Source: Pseudoalteromonas marina
Lineage (GTDB): Bacteria; Pseudomonadota; Gammaproteobacteria; Enterobacterales; Alteromonadaceae
Direction of reading: 5' to 3'
Length of the DNA: 64,000 nt
NCBI RefSeq assembly: GCF_000238335.3
Contig: NZ_AHCB03000005.1
Span: 1,364,001-1,428,000, forward strand
The position numbers and the translations under genes are program-made. Positions 1-8,082 of this stretch are shown piece by piece. The notes beneath the pieces are model-generated. The model saw nothing but the letters and a program-made list of their open reading frames with translations, did not search any database and was not told the DNA's origin. Position 1 is the stretch's first letter. Every line of letters begins with the position of its first letter.

Positions 1-308
1 CTCGCGAAGGGCGAGTACCACCTGAAGACTTAAAAGGCGGTACTATTAGCATTTCAAACATAGGTGCAATTGGCGGCACAATTGCCACACCAATTATTAA
101 TAAACCTGAAGTTGCTATTGTAGCGCTAGGTAAATTGCAGCATTTACCACGCTTTGATGAAAACGGCCATGTTGTGAGTAAGGCCATTATGCAAGTTAGT
201 TGGTCTGGTGATCACCGTGTTATTGATGGCGGAACAATTGCTCGCTTTAATAACTTATGGAAATCGTACTTAGAAAATCCATCGGCAATGATGATGGCCA
301 TGAGTTAA
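1..308 (+). CDS. 2-oxoacid dehydrogenase E2 (dihydrolipoamide acyltransferase), C-terminal end
   Basis: Only the last 101 codons are present (frame begins at base 3; stop TAA 306-308). They carry the acyltransferase core: the glycine-rich [13 protein letters not shown] segment and the catalytic DHRVIDGG motif, whose histidine and aspartate drive acyl transfer to CoA. The C-terminal tail ([13 protein letters not shown]) resembles branched-chain 2-oxoacid dehydrogenase E2 (BkdB/DBT) more than the pyruvate or 2-oxoglutarate enzymes. It would therefore belong to the complex that degrades leucine, isoleucine and valine keto acids in the cytoplasm. E1 and E3 genes would lie left of the window. The native terminator now sits about 290 bp downstream, beyond a repeat element. 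Confidence 0.88.
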   Translation, partial: REGRVPPEDLKGGTISISNIGAIGGTIATPIINKPEVAIVALGKLQHLPRFDENGHVVSKAIMQVSWSGDHRVIDGGTIARFNNLWKSYLENPSAMMMAMS

Positions 309-327
309 AAATATAATTGTTTAAACC

Positions 328-595
328 TAGGGCGTGTTGATCTTTGATGGTTGAATTTGCAGCAGTATGTTTGGTTTTTAGGCAAGGCAGAGCCTATGAA
401 GTGTGGTTATTCCCCATAAATAGGCGATAACGCAGCATAAATGCCAAACATGCGCTGCCCTTCGGGTTCTGCCTAGGGGCAATAAACTCTTTGTTACTCG
501 GTTTTTACTTAGCCCACTAGGTTACAAACCTCGCGCCGCGATTTAATCGACCCTAGATTGAACAAATTTCAATCCGCAAAGGTCAACACGCCCTA
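328..595. mobile_element. MITE-like repeat element with terminal inverted repeats
   Basis: A 268-bp non-coding unit is bounded by TAGGGCGTGTTGA at the left end and its exact complement TCAACACGCCCTA at the right. The similarity continues inward imperfectly (TCTTTG...GGTTGAA against CTTTGCGGATTGAA on the other strand). There is no open reading frame of note and no transposase. A flanking TA may be the target duplication. The inner sequence contains further short inverted repeats. From memory, similar sequence is dispersed in marine gammaproteobacterial genomes, but I could not check this. It is inserted between the E2 stop codon and that gene's terminator. Confidence 0.7.
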
Positions 596-601
596 ATAAA
601 T

Positions 602-624
602 AACCAGCAATTTGCTGGTTTTTT
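602..624 (+). terminator. Rho-independent terminator of the 2-oxoacid dehydrogenase operon
   Basis: The stem AACCAGC / GCTGGTT with loop AATTT is followed by a run of T. It is the first terminator downstream of the E2 gene, separated from it by the repeat at 328-595, so transcripts probably read through the repeat. Confidence 0.7.
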
Positions 625-723
625 GTTTTAAAGCTAGGCGTTTTTAATTAAGATATAGATGTTACTAAAAAGTAATTTAAAGAGCCCGTTAGGGAATATA
701 AAAAATAACACTAAGGAAATTTT

Positions 724-1089
724 ATGGAACATTATATGAACGCACTGCGTAGCTACGCAGATTTTTCAGGTCGTAACCGCCGCAAAGCTTATTGGATGTT
801 TGTATTATTTAATACCATCTTCTCAATTATCTGTAATGTTATTGATGGCGCATTAGGTACTATGTTTATTGGTTCTTTTTATAGTTTAGCGCTATTGATA
901 CCTGGTTTAAGTGCTGGTGCACGTCGTTTACACGATACTGGCCGCTCTGGTTGGTGGCAGCTTCTGTGGTTAGTGCCAATTATTGGTTGGATTGTATTAA
1001 TTGTGTTCCTTGCACAAGACTCACATGAAGGCGAGAACGATTTTGGTCCTAATCCAAAAGAGTTAGCAGCAGAACCTGCTGCTGTATAA
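724..1089 (+). CDS. DUF805 family inner-membrane protein
   Basis: A 121-residue protein with the DUF805 (YhaH/YhaI) layout: an N-terminal stretch with aromatic and basic residues (YADFSGRNRRKAYWMFVLF), three hydrophobic segments at roughly residues 24-45, 48-65 and 76-97, and the conserved ARRLHDTGRSGWW loop between the second and third. It ends in an acidic tail. The molecular role of DUF805 proteins is unknown. The start is supported by AAGGA six bases upstream of ATG. It stands alone between two terminators. Confidence 0.85.
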   Translation: MEHYMNALRSYADFSGRNRRKAYWMFVLFNTIFSIICNVIDGALGTMFIGSFYSLALLIPGLSAGARRLHDTGRSGWWQLLWLVPIIGWIVLIVFLAQDSHEGENDFGPNPKELAAEPAAV

Positions 1090-1105
1090 AGTAAAGTTTT
1101 AACCT

Positions 1106-1134
1106 AAAAAGCTCAGTGTTCGCTGAGCTTTTTT
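1106..1134. terminator. Bidirectional terminator between DUF805 gene and metal exporter gene
   Basis: The stem AAAAAGCTCAG / CTGAGCTTTTT has a six-base loop. Flanking A and T runs let it serve both the rightward DUF805 gene and the leftward gene ending at 1146. Confidence 0.8.
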
Positions 1135-1145
1135 ATGCCTAAAAT

Positions 1146-2318
1146 TTAATACGAAATAAAATACAACCCATAGCCAACCCCCAGAGCAGGAAGTGCGGTA
1201 TATAAAGTGGCTATTATTGCGGCTTTAGGGGCTAACGCAATTGCAGGGAATAACGCATCTCCATCGTTTGAAATTGCATTGGCTGTTAAAGCGCTAAATG
1301 GAATAATCCCCTGTATATAAAGCGTGCTGACTATTATTTGCGGTCCACAACCGGGTAAAAAACCAATGATCACAGCAATCAGCGGTGCTAAATAAGCGTA
1401 GTGGGCAAACCATGTTTTTAAATCAAGTCCGGCTACATTCACGAGTATTTCAAATAACATAAACGACGCCACTACCCATGCAGTCACAAAGTGTGTGTCT
1501 TGGAGCACTTTAACCACTTTAGAGGATGGATTGCATTCATCCTCTTCACTGGTAATTTGTTTATATGTTTCGCCTTTAGACGAGTAAGCCCATACCGTGA
1601 CAATAAATAGAGCCATGCCCGCACCAAATAAATGTATTCCAGTGTTTGTGTACTCTCCAAATTGGTTAAAGTCCACGTTAAATGCGATTAAAAACGCGAT
1701 AATTAAACTTGGAAAAATCGCTAACATCCAAACAGGCTTACTGACTCTAATAATGCGGGTAGGCAATATTTTAACTTGGCGCGTTTGTTCTTTTAAAGAA
1801 GGGCGTAAAAAGTCGTGTTTATGAACTGTATTTACAAAAGCACCACACATAGTTCCAACAACTAATCCTATAGCCATTATTACAGCGCCCTCAGTAGGGC
1901 GTGTAGCTAAAAGTAAAAATGCAGCATCGCCCATTGTTGCTGTTAGTACGGCAACAATAGCACCAAAGCTTGCTTGACCTTTGGTAAATTGTGTAACCAC
2001 TATTATAGCGCCCCCGCAGCCTGGTAAGGCACCTAGTAAAGCCGCAAAAAAGACCTCTAAAGCCGGTGACTTGGCACTTAGATAACTAAGCTCCAACTGA
2101 GGTAAACGCTCAATAGCGTAGTAATAAATCAGTAACGTAGCAGCAACAAATACACTGACTTGAAAAAAAGCGTCGCTTAGTGCGGTAATTGCAATATCAC
2201 GAAGTGATGGCACAGCAAAGCACACCAACAAAAAAAGAGGGAGTAATAAGCGTTTATTTTGGCTAACAAAGCGTTTTGAAGCGGGCGTAATTAGTCCTAT
2301 TTGTGTAATTGAGTTCAT
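1146..2318 (-). CDS. Putative multi-pass heavy-metal (manganese) exporter, PF11449-like
   Basis: A 390-residue membrane protein of about ten hydrophobic segments, built from two related halves. Each half carries a PGCG motif followed by a similar helix: GALPGCGGAIIVVTQF near residue 97 and GFLPGCGPQIIVST near residue 320. An aspartate lies in the next segment (TMGDAAFLLL in the first, ISNDGDALFPA in the second). This is the pattern of the family annotated as putative 10TM heavy-metal or manganese exporter. Transport direction and metal are family-level guesses. The promoter region holds a Fur-like palindrome and a 12-bp inverted repeat that abuts the ATG, so expression is probably metal-controlled. 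No separate Shine-Dalgarno sequence is visible outside the inverted repeat. Confidence 0.7.
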   Translation of the reverse strand: MNSITQIGLITPASKRFVSQNKRLLLPLFLLVCFAVPSLRDIAITALSDAFFQVSVFVAATLLIYYYAIERLPQLELSYLSAKSPALEVFFAALLGALPGCGGAIIVVTQFTKGQASFGAIVAVLTATMGDAAFLLLATRPTEGAVIMAIGLVVGTMCGAFVNTVHKHDFLRPSLKEQTRQVKILPTRIIRVSKPVWMLAIFPSLIIAFLIAFNVDFNQFGEYTNTGIHLFGAGMALFIVTVWAYSSKGETYKQITSEEDECNPSSKVVKVLQDTHFVTAWVVASFMLFEILVNVAGLDLKTWFAHYAYLAPLIAVIIGFLPGCGPQIIVSTLYIQGIIPFSALTANAISNDGDALFPAIALAPKAAIIATLYTALPALGVGYGLYFISY

Positions 2319-2355
2319 ACAGTGTTACCAAATTAATAAACAGGGTAACACTGTA
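2318..2355 (-). promoter_or_regulatory. Inverted repeat abutting the start codon of the metal exporter gene
   Basis: TACAGTGTTACC (2318-2329) and its exact complement GGTAACACTGTA (2344-2355) are separated by 14 bases. Read on the minus strand, the right arm comes first and the second arm ends at the exporter ATG. Transcribed, it would form a hairpin containing the ribosome-binding region. As DNA it could be a repressor site. Confidence 0.6.
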
Positions 2356-2365
2356 TAATTTTAGT

Positions 2366-2386
2366 AAATGATAATCAATATCATTT
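2366..2386 (-). promoter_or_regulatory. Fur-family-like operator upstream of the metal exporter gene
   Basis: The 8-bp arms AAATGATA and TATCATTT flank a five-base centre (ATCAA), matching the general shape of Fur and Fur-like Mur sites. It lies about 50-70 bp upstream of the exporter start. Which Fur-family protein binds cannot be read from the sequence. Confidence 0.6.
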
Positions 2387-2439
2387 AATTGTATTTAAAT
2401 CGATTACTCACATGGAGTTTTTCGATATTAAAACCTTGG

Positions 2440-4065
2440 CTATTTGCGTTGAAATTCTGAATTTGAATTCCAAGTAGGCCATTGCTCTTGCTCAGAAATA
2501 TCAAAACCTACTTTATAAAATAATTGTAAGTCTTGAACAGCGCCCGATAAATCCCACTCATCGCGGTAACGGTCACAAGGCTGGTGGTAACAACCGCGTA
2601 ATACTAGGCTCATTCGCTTGCGATAATTGGCTGTTTCTTCATCCGCTGCTTGAGTACCACCACCAGCGTACATTGCAGGTATGCCCATATTGGCAAACGC
2701 AAAATGATCAGAACGGTAATAACCACCCGACGATGGTTTAGGATCGCCTGATAAAGTTCTACCTTGATCTTTTGCTGCATTAGCTAAAAACTCATCCATT
2801 TGAGATTTACCAATGCCTACCACACTCATATCTTTTACTTTGCCTAATAAATTTAAGCTATCCATGTTGATATTAGCAACCGTCTTGTTAGCTGCAATAA
2901 CAGGGTTTGCGGCGTAATACTTAGAGCCAAGTAACCCTTGCTCTTCAGCGGTTACTGCTAAAAATGTCATTGAGCGGCTAGGGTGCTTTGGCAATTTAGT
3001 AAATGCCTCTGCAACTTCTATTAAGCCTGCAGTACCCGTTGCGTTATCGTGAGCACCGTTATAAATTTGGTCACCTTTGCGGCTTGTATCTGTGCCTAAG
3101 TGATCCCAATGCGCTGAATATACTACATGTTCGTCTGGCGATTCGCTGCCCGGTAAGGTCGCAATAAAGTTGTAAGACACTGACGTTTTAATTGTATTAG
3201 TCACATTAACAGAGGCGGTTAAATCACCCATATCAACATGATAAGCACCTTTTGCGGCATTTTCTTTAACGGTATCGAAATCTAAACCAGCTTTACTGAA
3301 AAGCTCTTTAGCCACATCACTAGTAACCCAGCCTTCTACAGCAACACGGTCCATATTGTTGTTTTCTTTTTGAAAACCAAATTGCTCACCACTCCACGAA
3401 TTTTCAACAACCGACCAAGGATATGAAGCGGGTGCTGTTTCGTGTATAATAATAGCGCCTGCAGCACCTTGGCGACTTGCCTCTTCATATTTGTAGGTCC
3501 AACGACCGTAATAAGTCATTGCGTCGCCAGTAAATAAAGCAGGATCTTTAGTTGCAAAACCAGGATCGTTCACAAGCATGACCACGGTTTTACCTTTAAC
3601 ATCAATTCCTTCGTAGTCGTTCCAGTTATACTCTGGTGCATTAACGCCGTAGCCTACAAATACAAGCTCAGAATTTTCAATGCCTTCTTTTTCACTAATG
3701 CGGCTACTGCCCATAACCATGTCTTTTTTGTATTGGTAATCTTTGCCACCAATTGATAAAACCATGTTTGAATCAGCTTCTAGTGATACAAGGGGGACTT
3801 CTTGTAAAAAGCTATCGCCATTGCCAGGCTCAAAACCCAATGCTTTAAATTGGGTTGTTAAATAATCTAATGTTAGTTTTTCGCCAGGTGACGAAGGCGC
3901 TCGGCCACCAAATTCGTCAGATGCCAATACTTTTATGTGTTTTGCTAACTCATCGGCTTTTATACTGTTATAGCCATTAGTTACATCTGAAGGAGTTATG
4001 CTTGTTGCTGCACAGCCAGCTAAAACAGCGCTGGCAAGAAGTGTGAGAGATAAATTGCGTTTCAT
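2440..4065 (-). CDS. Secreted M28-family metallopeptidase lipoprotein with PA domain
   Basis: A 541-residue zinc aminopeptidase. The N-terminus is a lipoprotein signal ending in the lipobox LAGC (Cys18), which predicts membrane anchoring on the periplasmic side or outer membrane. A protease-associated (PA) domain occupies roughly residues 130-290. The M28 catalytic core follows with the expected two-zinc ligands and catalytic acid: SAHWDHLG (about 317), NGAHDNATG (about 338), TAEEQGLLGS (about 373), NMDSLN (about 401) and RSDHFAFA (about 453). It probably releases amino acids from external peptides. The gene is transcribed alone and divergently from the DUF3025 gene. Confidence 0.9.
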   Translation of the reverse strand: MKRNLSLTLLASAVLAGCAATSITPSDVTNGYNSIKADELAKHIKVLASDEFGGRAPSSPGEKLTLDYLTTQFKALGFEPGNGDSFLQEVPLVSLEADSNMVLSIGGKDYQYKKDMVMGSSRISEKEGIENSELVFVGYGVNAPEYNWNDYEGIDVKGKTVVMLVNDPGFATKDPALFTGDAMTYYGRWTYKYEEASRQGAAGAIIIHETAPASYPWSVVENSWSGEQFGFQKENNNMDRVAVEGWVTSDVAKELFSKAGLDFDTVKENAAKGAYHVDMGDLTASVNVTNTIKTSVSYNFIATLPGSESPDEHVVYSAHWDHLGTDTSRKGDQIYNGAHDNATGTAGLIEVAEAFTKLPKHPSRSMTFLAVTAEEQGLLGSKYYAANPVIAANKTVANINMDSLNLLGKVKDMSVVGIGKSQMDEFLANAAKDQGRTLSGDPKPSSGGYYRSDHFAFANMGIPAMYAGGGTQAADEETANYRKRMSLVLRGCYHQPCDRYRDEWDLSGAVQDLQLFYKVGFDISEQEQWPTWNSNSEFQRK

Positions 4066-4183
4066 ATTAACTCGATTATTGTTTTAAGATTAAATAAGTA
4101 TATTAACTTCTATTAAGTAGGGCTAGCTTTTGCGGTAAACTGTTACAAAATTAAAGGCCTATACAAGTTAGAAATTTATAATA

Positions 4184-4996
4184 ATGAAGCGTTTTACTCC
4201 TCCTGAACAATGGCAACCCAATTGCCTAAAAACGGGTGCATTTAATCACCTAAACAGCTTGTTTAAACTTAATGAGCAAACTCAATGGCCTTCACCAAAA
4301 TGGTTTACTCCTTATTTAAATGCAACGAACGAGAATAATTTACCGATACAGTTTGTTGACGATGCACAAATAGATTTTGCTGAGCGCTATTACGAACAAG
4401 TAATTTTTGAAACTGGTGAAGTACCCACACGGACAGAAAATTGGCACGATCTATTCGGTGGTTTTATTTGGTGCTTATTTCCTAAAACAAAATCACTTAT
4501 AAATCATCGGCATGTTCAGGACATTGCCGAATATGGTTTAACTAAGCGCACCAAACACAGAAACGCACTCACACTATTTGATGAATGTGGTGTTGTACTG
4601 GCCATTAGTGACAGTAAATGGCAAACCTGGCTGCGCGATCATCAATGGCACAAAGCATTTGTAGAGCACCGCCATGAGTGGGGAGAGTCAATTCAGGCTT
4701 TTATGTTTGGTCATGCCAATTACGAAATGTTGACTCGCCCTTATATAGGGCTAACAGGAAAAGCATTATTTATAAATGTGCCCGACGAAATATTTTGTAA
4801 AGATTTAGCAATGCAATACCAGTACCTTGATCAAGTACTTTATGAGAAGATTAAAATAGAACATTGCTTAGCCGATAACTCACAGCTTTCGCCATTACCA
4901 TTATTAGGTGTACCTGGCTGGCATGAAGACAATGAAAACGACACATTTTACAATAATACGGATTACTTTAGACCCAAACGAAGGACATGCGCATGA
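4184..4996 (+). CDS. DUF3025 domain protein
   Basis: A 270-residue protein without signal peptide or membrane segment, recognised as DUF3025 by its length and conserved blocks: the NWHDLFGGFIWCLFPKTK segment, the KHRNALTLFDECG segment and GLTGKALFINVP near residue 188. Function unknown. The stop codon overlaps the start of the NatA-like gene (ATGA at 4993-4996), so the two are translationally coupled and probably co-transcribed with natB. No strong Shine-Dalgarno sequence precedes its ATG. Confidence 0.8.
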   Translation: MKRFTPPEQWQPNCLKTGAFNHLNSLFKLNEQTQWPSPKWFTPYLNATNENNLPIQFVDDAQIDFAERYYEQVIFETGEVPTRTENWHDLFGGFIWCLFPKTKSLINHRHVQDIAEYGLTKRTKHRNALTLFDECGVVLAISDSKWQTWLRDHQWHKAFVEHRHEWGESIQAFMFGHANYEMLTRPYIGLTGKALFINVPDEIFCKDLAMQYQYLDQVLYEKIKIEHCLADNSQLSPLPLLGVPGWHEDNENDTFYNNTDYFRPKRRTCA

Positions 4997-5781
4997 TAGA
5001 AGTTGCCGGGCTTAAAAAACGTTTTAAGCTGACGAAAGACCATAAAAAAAATAAAGTAGACGATATCGACCCGCGTGAAGATAAAGACTACTTTCATTCA
5101 GTACGAGATGTCAGTTTTCGCTGCGCTGAAGGCGAAGTATTAGGGTTGTTAGGCCCAAATGGCGCAGGTAAAACAACCACCTTAAGAATGATCTCAACAG
5201 CCTTAAAGCCTGATGAAGGCTCTATTACAATTGATGGCAACGATATTGTTAAAAAACCTCTTTTAGGGCGAAAGTCGATTGGGTTTTTATCAGGCTCTAC
5301 TGGCTTGTATGGTCGTCTGACCGTTAAAGAAAACATAGAGTACTTTGCAAAACTTCACGGGATGAAAAAAAGCGATATAGCATCACGTTGTGATGAGCTT
5401 TTTACATTACTCGATATGCATAAATTTATAGATAAGCGCGCTGAAAATTTATCAACTGGTATGAAACAAAAAGCAAATATAGCCCGTGCAGTTGTACATC
5501 GCCCAAAAGTAGTTGTGCTCGATGAGCCTACAACAGGCCTTGATATCATGACCACACAAACAGTGATCGAATTTATCAAAGGTTTAAAAGCACAAGGCAC
5601 ACCGGTTATTTTTTCTACCCATCATTTAGATGAAGTCGCATTGTTATGTGACCGTGTAGCGGTAATTAACGAAGGCATAAGCTGCTTTGATGGCACAGTT
5701 GAAGAGTTTAAACAAGCCGGAAACAGTGAAGAGTTAAACCAAGCGTTTATGAACATATTAACGGAGAAGCATCATGTTTGA
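4993..5781 (+). CDS. natA: ABC transporter ATP-binding protein, NatA-type
   Basis: Cytoplasmic ATPase subunit of an ABC-2 efflux pump. It has Walker A GPNGAGKTT near residue 54, signature LSTGMKQK near 153, Walker B VVVLDEPTTGLD near 175 and the switch histidine in FSTHH. Residues 12-36 form a charged insertion rich in Lys and Asp. I place the start at the ATG of the ATGA overlap (4993) because AAGGA lies seven bases upstream. An ATG two codons earlier (4987) is too close to it. The family resembles NatA of the sodium efflux system NatAB, but sodium is not proven as substrate. It overlaps the permease gene by 8 bp. Confidence 0.85.
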   Translation: MIEVAGLKKRFKLTKDHKKNKVDDIDPREDKDYFHSVRDVSFRCAEGEVLGLLGPNGAGKTTTLRMISTALKPDEGSITIDGNDIVKKPLLGRKSIGFLSGSTGLYGRLTVKENIEYFAKLHGMKKSDIASRCDELFTLLDMHKFIDKRAENLSTGMKQKANIARAVVHRPKVVVLDEPTTGLDIMTTQTVIEFIKGLKAQGTPVIFSTHHLDEVALLCDRVAVINEGISCFDGTVEEFKQAGNSEELNQAFMNILTEKHHV

Positions 5782-6982
5782 AGTATATAAAAAGGAATTA
5801 AAAGAGCTCCTTCGCGACAAAAAAACGCTTATGTTTGTAGTGGCGCTGCCAGTACTTATCTTTCCAATAATTTTTGCCGTTATGGCTTTTATTAGCTCGC
5901 AAGCGGCACTTGAAGCTGACCAAAAAGTTAATACTTACGTAATTATTAATGGTGATTACGCACCAGAATTTACCGACAAAGTGTTTTACCACAAAAGCTT
6001 TGAACTTTATAAGGGCAGTAAAACCTTTAATACAATAGAAGAGCTCAAAGCAGGTGTTACTGCCGGCGATATAGATATGGGTATTTATTTGCCAAGTAAC
6101 GCAGAAGATACACTCGACAGTGGTGAACAAAGCAAATGGGAAGTGGTATTTAACGACGCAAAATCAATAAATTTTTTATTTGATCGGGTCAAAGAACTAG
6201 CTCAAGAATACAGCGACGTATTGCAAGCCAAAAAATTAAAAAGCTTTGGGATAGAAGATTCTACGCACAAAGCTATCCTTACCCCTATTGAAGTTGTTAA
6301 AGTAGATACGGCCGATAAACGTGAAAACTTAGGTGAAAAAATAGGTGGCTTTTTACCATATTTACTTATTCCATTGGTGTTAATGGGCGCTACATATCCT
6401 GCAATTGACTTAGGGGCCGGTGAAAAAGAGCGCGGCACACTAGAAACACTCTTACTTACACCCATAACACGCACAGAGCTGGTATTAGGTAAATTTATAA
6501 CATTACTGACCACCTCTATTGCATCAACCACTATTACGGTTGTGAGTATGGGGTGTTGGGTTGCTGTTGCACTGGCGTTCGCAGACTTAGACTTTATAAA
6601 AACGGCATTTAGTACTTTGGCGGTTACCGATTTGCTGATGATTTTTGTATTATTACTGCCATTGGCTGCCATATTTTCTTCTTTAGCGTTAGCTATATCT
6701 ATTTATGCGCGTACGTTTAAAGAAGCACAAAACTACATGGCTCCTTTAAGTATGGGGGTGTTTTTCCCTATTATTATTTCAATAATGCCAAATATGGAAT
6801 TGACTGCTAAAACCGCGTTTATTCCGGTAACCAACGTTGCATTAGCCATTAAAGACATAATTAAAGGCACTGTAGATTACACGTTTGTAGGGCTCATATT
6901 TTTAGCAACCGCTCTTATTGCAGGTGCGTTACTAGCATTTTGCGTTAAATGGTTTAACCGAGAAGATGTACTATTTAGATAG
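5774..6982 (+). CDS. natB: ABC-2 transporter permease, NatB-type
   Basis: A 402-residue inner-membrane permease partnering the preceding ATPase. It has one N-terminal hydrophobic segment (about residues 20-42), a large extracytoplasmic domain of about 150 residues, then a cluster of about five membrane segments from residue 190 onward. The LGAGEKERGTLETLLLTP stretch is characteristic of ABC-2 (NatB/YhaP-like) permeases. The start overlaps natA by 8 bp. The operon is closed by a strong terminator. The substrate is inferred only from family resemblance. Confidence 0.85.
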   Translation: MFEVYKKELKELLRDKKTLMFVVALPVLIFPIIFAVMAFISSQAALEADQKVNTYVIINGDYAPEFTDKVFYHKSFELYKGSKTFNTIEELKAGVTAGDIDMGIYLPSNAEDTLDSGEQSKWEVVFNDAKSINFLFDRVKELAQEYSDVLQAKKLKSFGIEDSTHKAILTPIEVVKVDTADKRENLGEKIGGFLPYLLIPLVLMGATYPAIDLGAGEKERGTLETLLLTPITRTELVLGKFITLLTTSIASTTITVVSMGCWVAVALAFADLDFIKTAFSTLAVTDLLMIFVLLLPLAAIFSSLALAISIYARTFKEAQNYMAPLSMGVFFPIIISIMPNMELTAKTAFIPVTNVALAIKDIIKGTVDYTFVGLIFLATALIAGALLAFCVKWFNREDVLFR

Positions 6983-6998
6983 TGTGCTACTCATCTTT

Positions 6999-7026
6999 AA
7001 AAAGCATCACTTAAGTGATGCTTTTT
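6999..7026 (+). terminator. Terminator of the DUF3025-natAB operon
   Basis: A near-perfect palindrome: AAAAAGCATCACTT followed directly by AAGTGATGCTTTTT, with a T run. It is 17 bp after natB. Confidence 0.85.
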
Positions 7027-7080
7027 TGTTTAAGACCGTCAACAAGGGTTAAAATTTATGACTTGGTTTAAAGTCAGCAA

Positions 7081-7920
7081 TTAGGCTGCCGACTTTTTTG
7101 GTTTCGCATGGTCATTACTCATTAGTGGCGATGAAATGTTAGATATGTCGGCGCTGTCTAAAACTGTGTGTGTATCTGACCAGTGAAGCAGTTCTATTTT
7201 TCCATCGGCTTGTTCCACTAAGGCGGTGCAGTTTTCTATCCAATCGCCGTCGTTACAATACACTATGCCGTCGCACACTTTTATTTTAGGGTGGTGTATA
7301 TGCCCACAAATAATCCCATCTACTTTTTGTTTTTTTGCCTCATGAATAGCTGCGTCTTCAAATGCATTTATTGCTTCGCGTGCCTTATGAACTCGTGCTT
7401 TTATCCACGACGCTAACGACCAGTAATTACCCCCAAACAACTTTCTTATTTTATTGCTCCAACGATTTAAAAATAAAAGCAAATCGTAGCCTGCATCGCC
7501 AGCAATGCTAATAATTTTGTTATAACGAGTTGCGCTATCAAAGTCATCGCCGTGAACGAGCAAAAAGCGTTTATTGGCTTGAGTTACATGAATATACTGC
7601 TGGTGGACCTCTATACCAAATAGGGTTTGATTTATATAGTTTCTAAAGGTTTCGTCATGGTTTCCTGGTATATAAATTACGCGTGTTCCGTTGGCCGCTT
7701 TTTGTTGAATGCAATTAAGTATTTGATAGTGAGAGGGGTGCCAATAAAATTGGCGCTTCATAGACCATAAGTCAATAATGTCGCCAACTAAATATAAAAC
7801 GTCAGTGTCAACAGCGCTTAGAAAATCGAGTAAATAATCAGCTCTACAATCTTTATAGCCTAGGTGAACATCTGATATCCATATAGCAGGGTATTTAGCC
7901 TTTTGTTCAGCACTTTTCAT
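7081..7920 (-). CDS. LpxH-like calcineurin-type phosphoesterase
   Basis: A 279-residue metallophosphoesterase with all the metal-binding blocks in order: SDVHLG (residue 16 on), GDIIDLW (46), GNHDE (85), HGDDFD (124) and GHIHHP (207), then YCNDGDW. The arrangement is that of the UDP-2,3-diacylglucosamine diphosphatase (LpxH) superfamily, which cleaves the pyrophosphate bond in lipid A synthesis. It is longer than E. coli LpxH and has a basic central helix region (residues 150-190), so it may be a paralogue acting on another substrate. No signal peptide. GAGG lies upstream of the ATG. Confidence 0.8.
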   Translation of the reverse strand: MKSAEQKAKYPAIWISDVHLGYKDCRADYLLDFLSAVDTDVLYLVGDIIDLWSMKRQFYWHPSHYQILNCIQQKAANGTRVIYIPGNHDETFRNYINQTLFGIEVHQQYIHVTQANKRFLLVHGDDFDSATRYNKIISIAGDAGYDLLLFLNRWSNKIRKLFGGNYWSLASWIKARVHKAREAINAFEDAAIHEAKKQKVDGIICGHIHHPKIKVCDGIVYCNDGDWIENCTALVEQADGKIELLHWSDTHTVLDSADISNISSPLMSNDHAKPKKSAA

Positions 7921-8024
7921 ATTGTCCCTCGTTAGTTTTGTTAGCTATAAATTACTTTAGAGAGAAAAAATGACAGTTACACGACATTTTTAGTAAAGCT
8001 ATATGACACAAAATTTAGGCATAA

Positions 8025-8051
8025 AAAAACCGCTTAAAAAAAGCGGTTTTT
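8025..8051 (-). terminator. Terminator of proS
   Basis: The stem AAAAACCGCTT / AAGCGGTTTTT has an A5 loop on the plus strand. On the minus strand it ends in a T run, 32 bp past the proS stop. Confidence 0.85.
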
Positions 8052-8082
8052 GCATTCACGTTATTGAATAACGAATAAGTGT

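Noticed and set aside
2318..2440. yybP-ykoY manganese riboswitch before the metal exporter
   Set aside because: The leader is too short and lacks the conserved paired loops. Only two simple palindromes are present.
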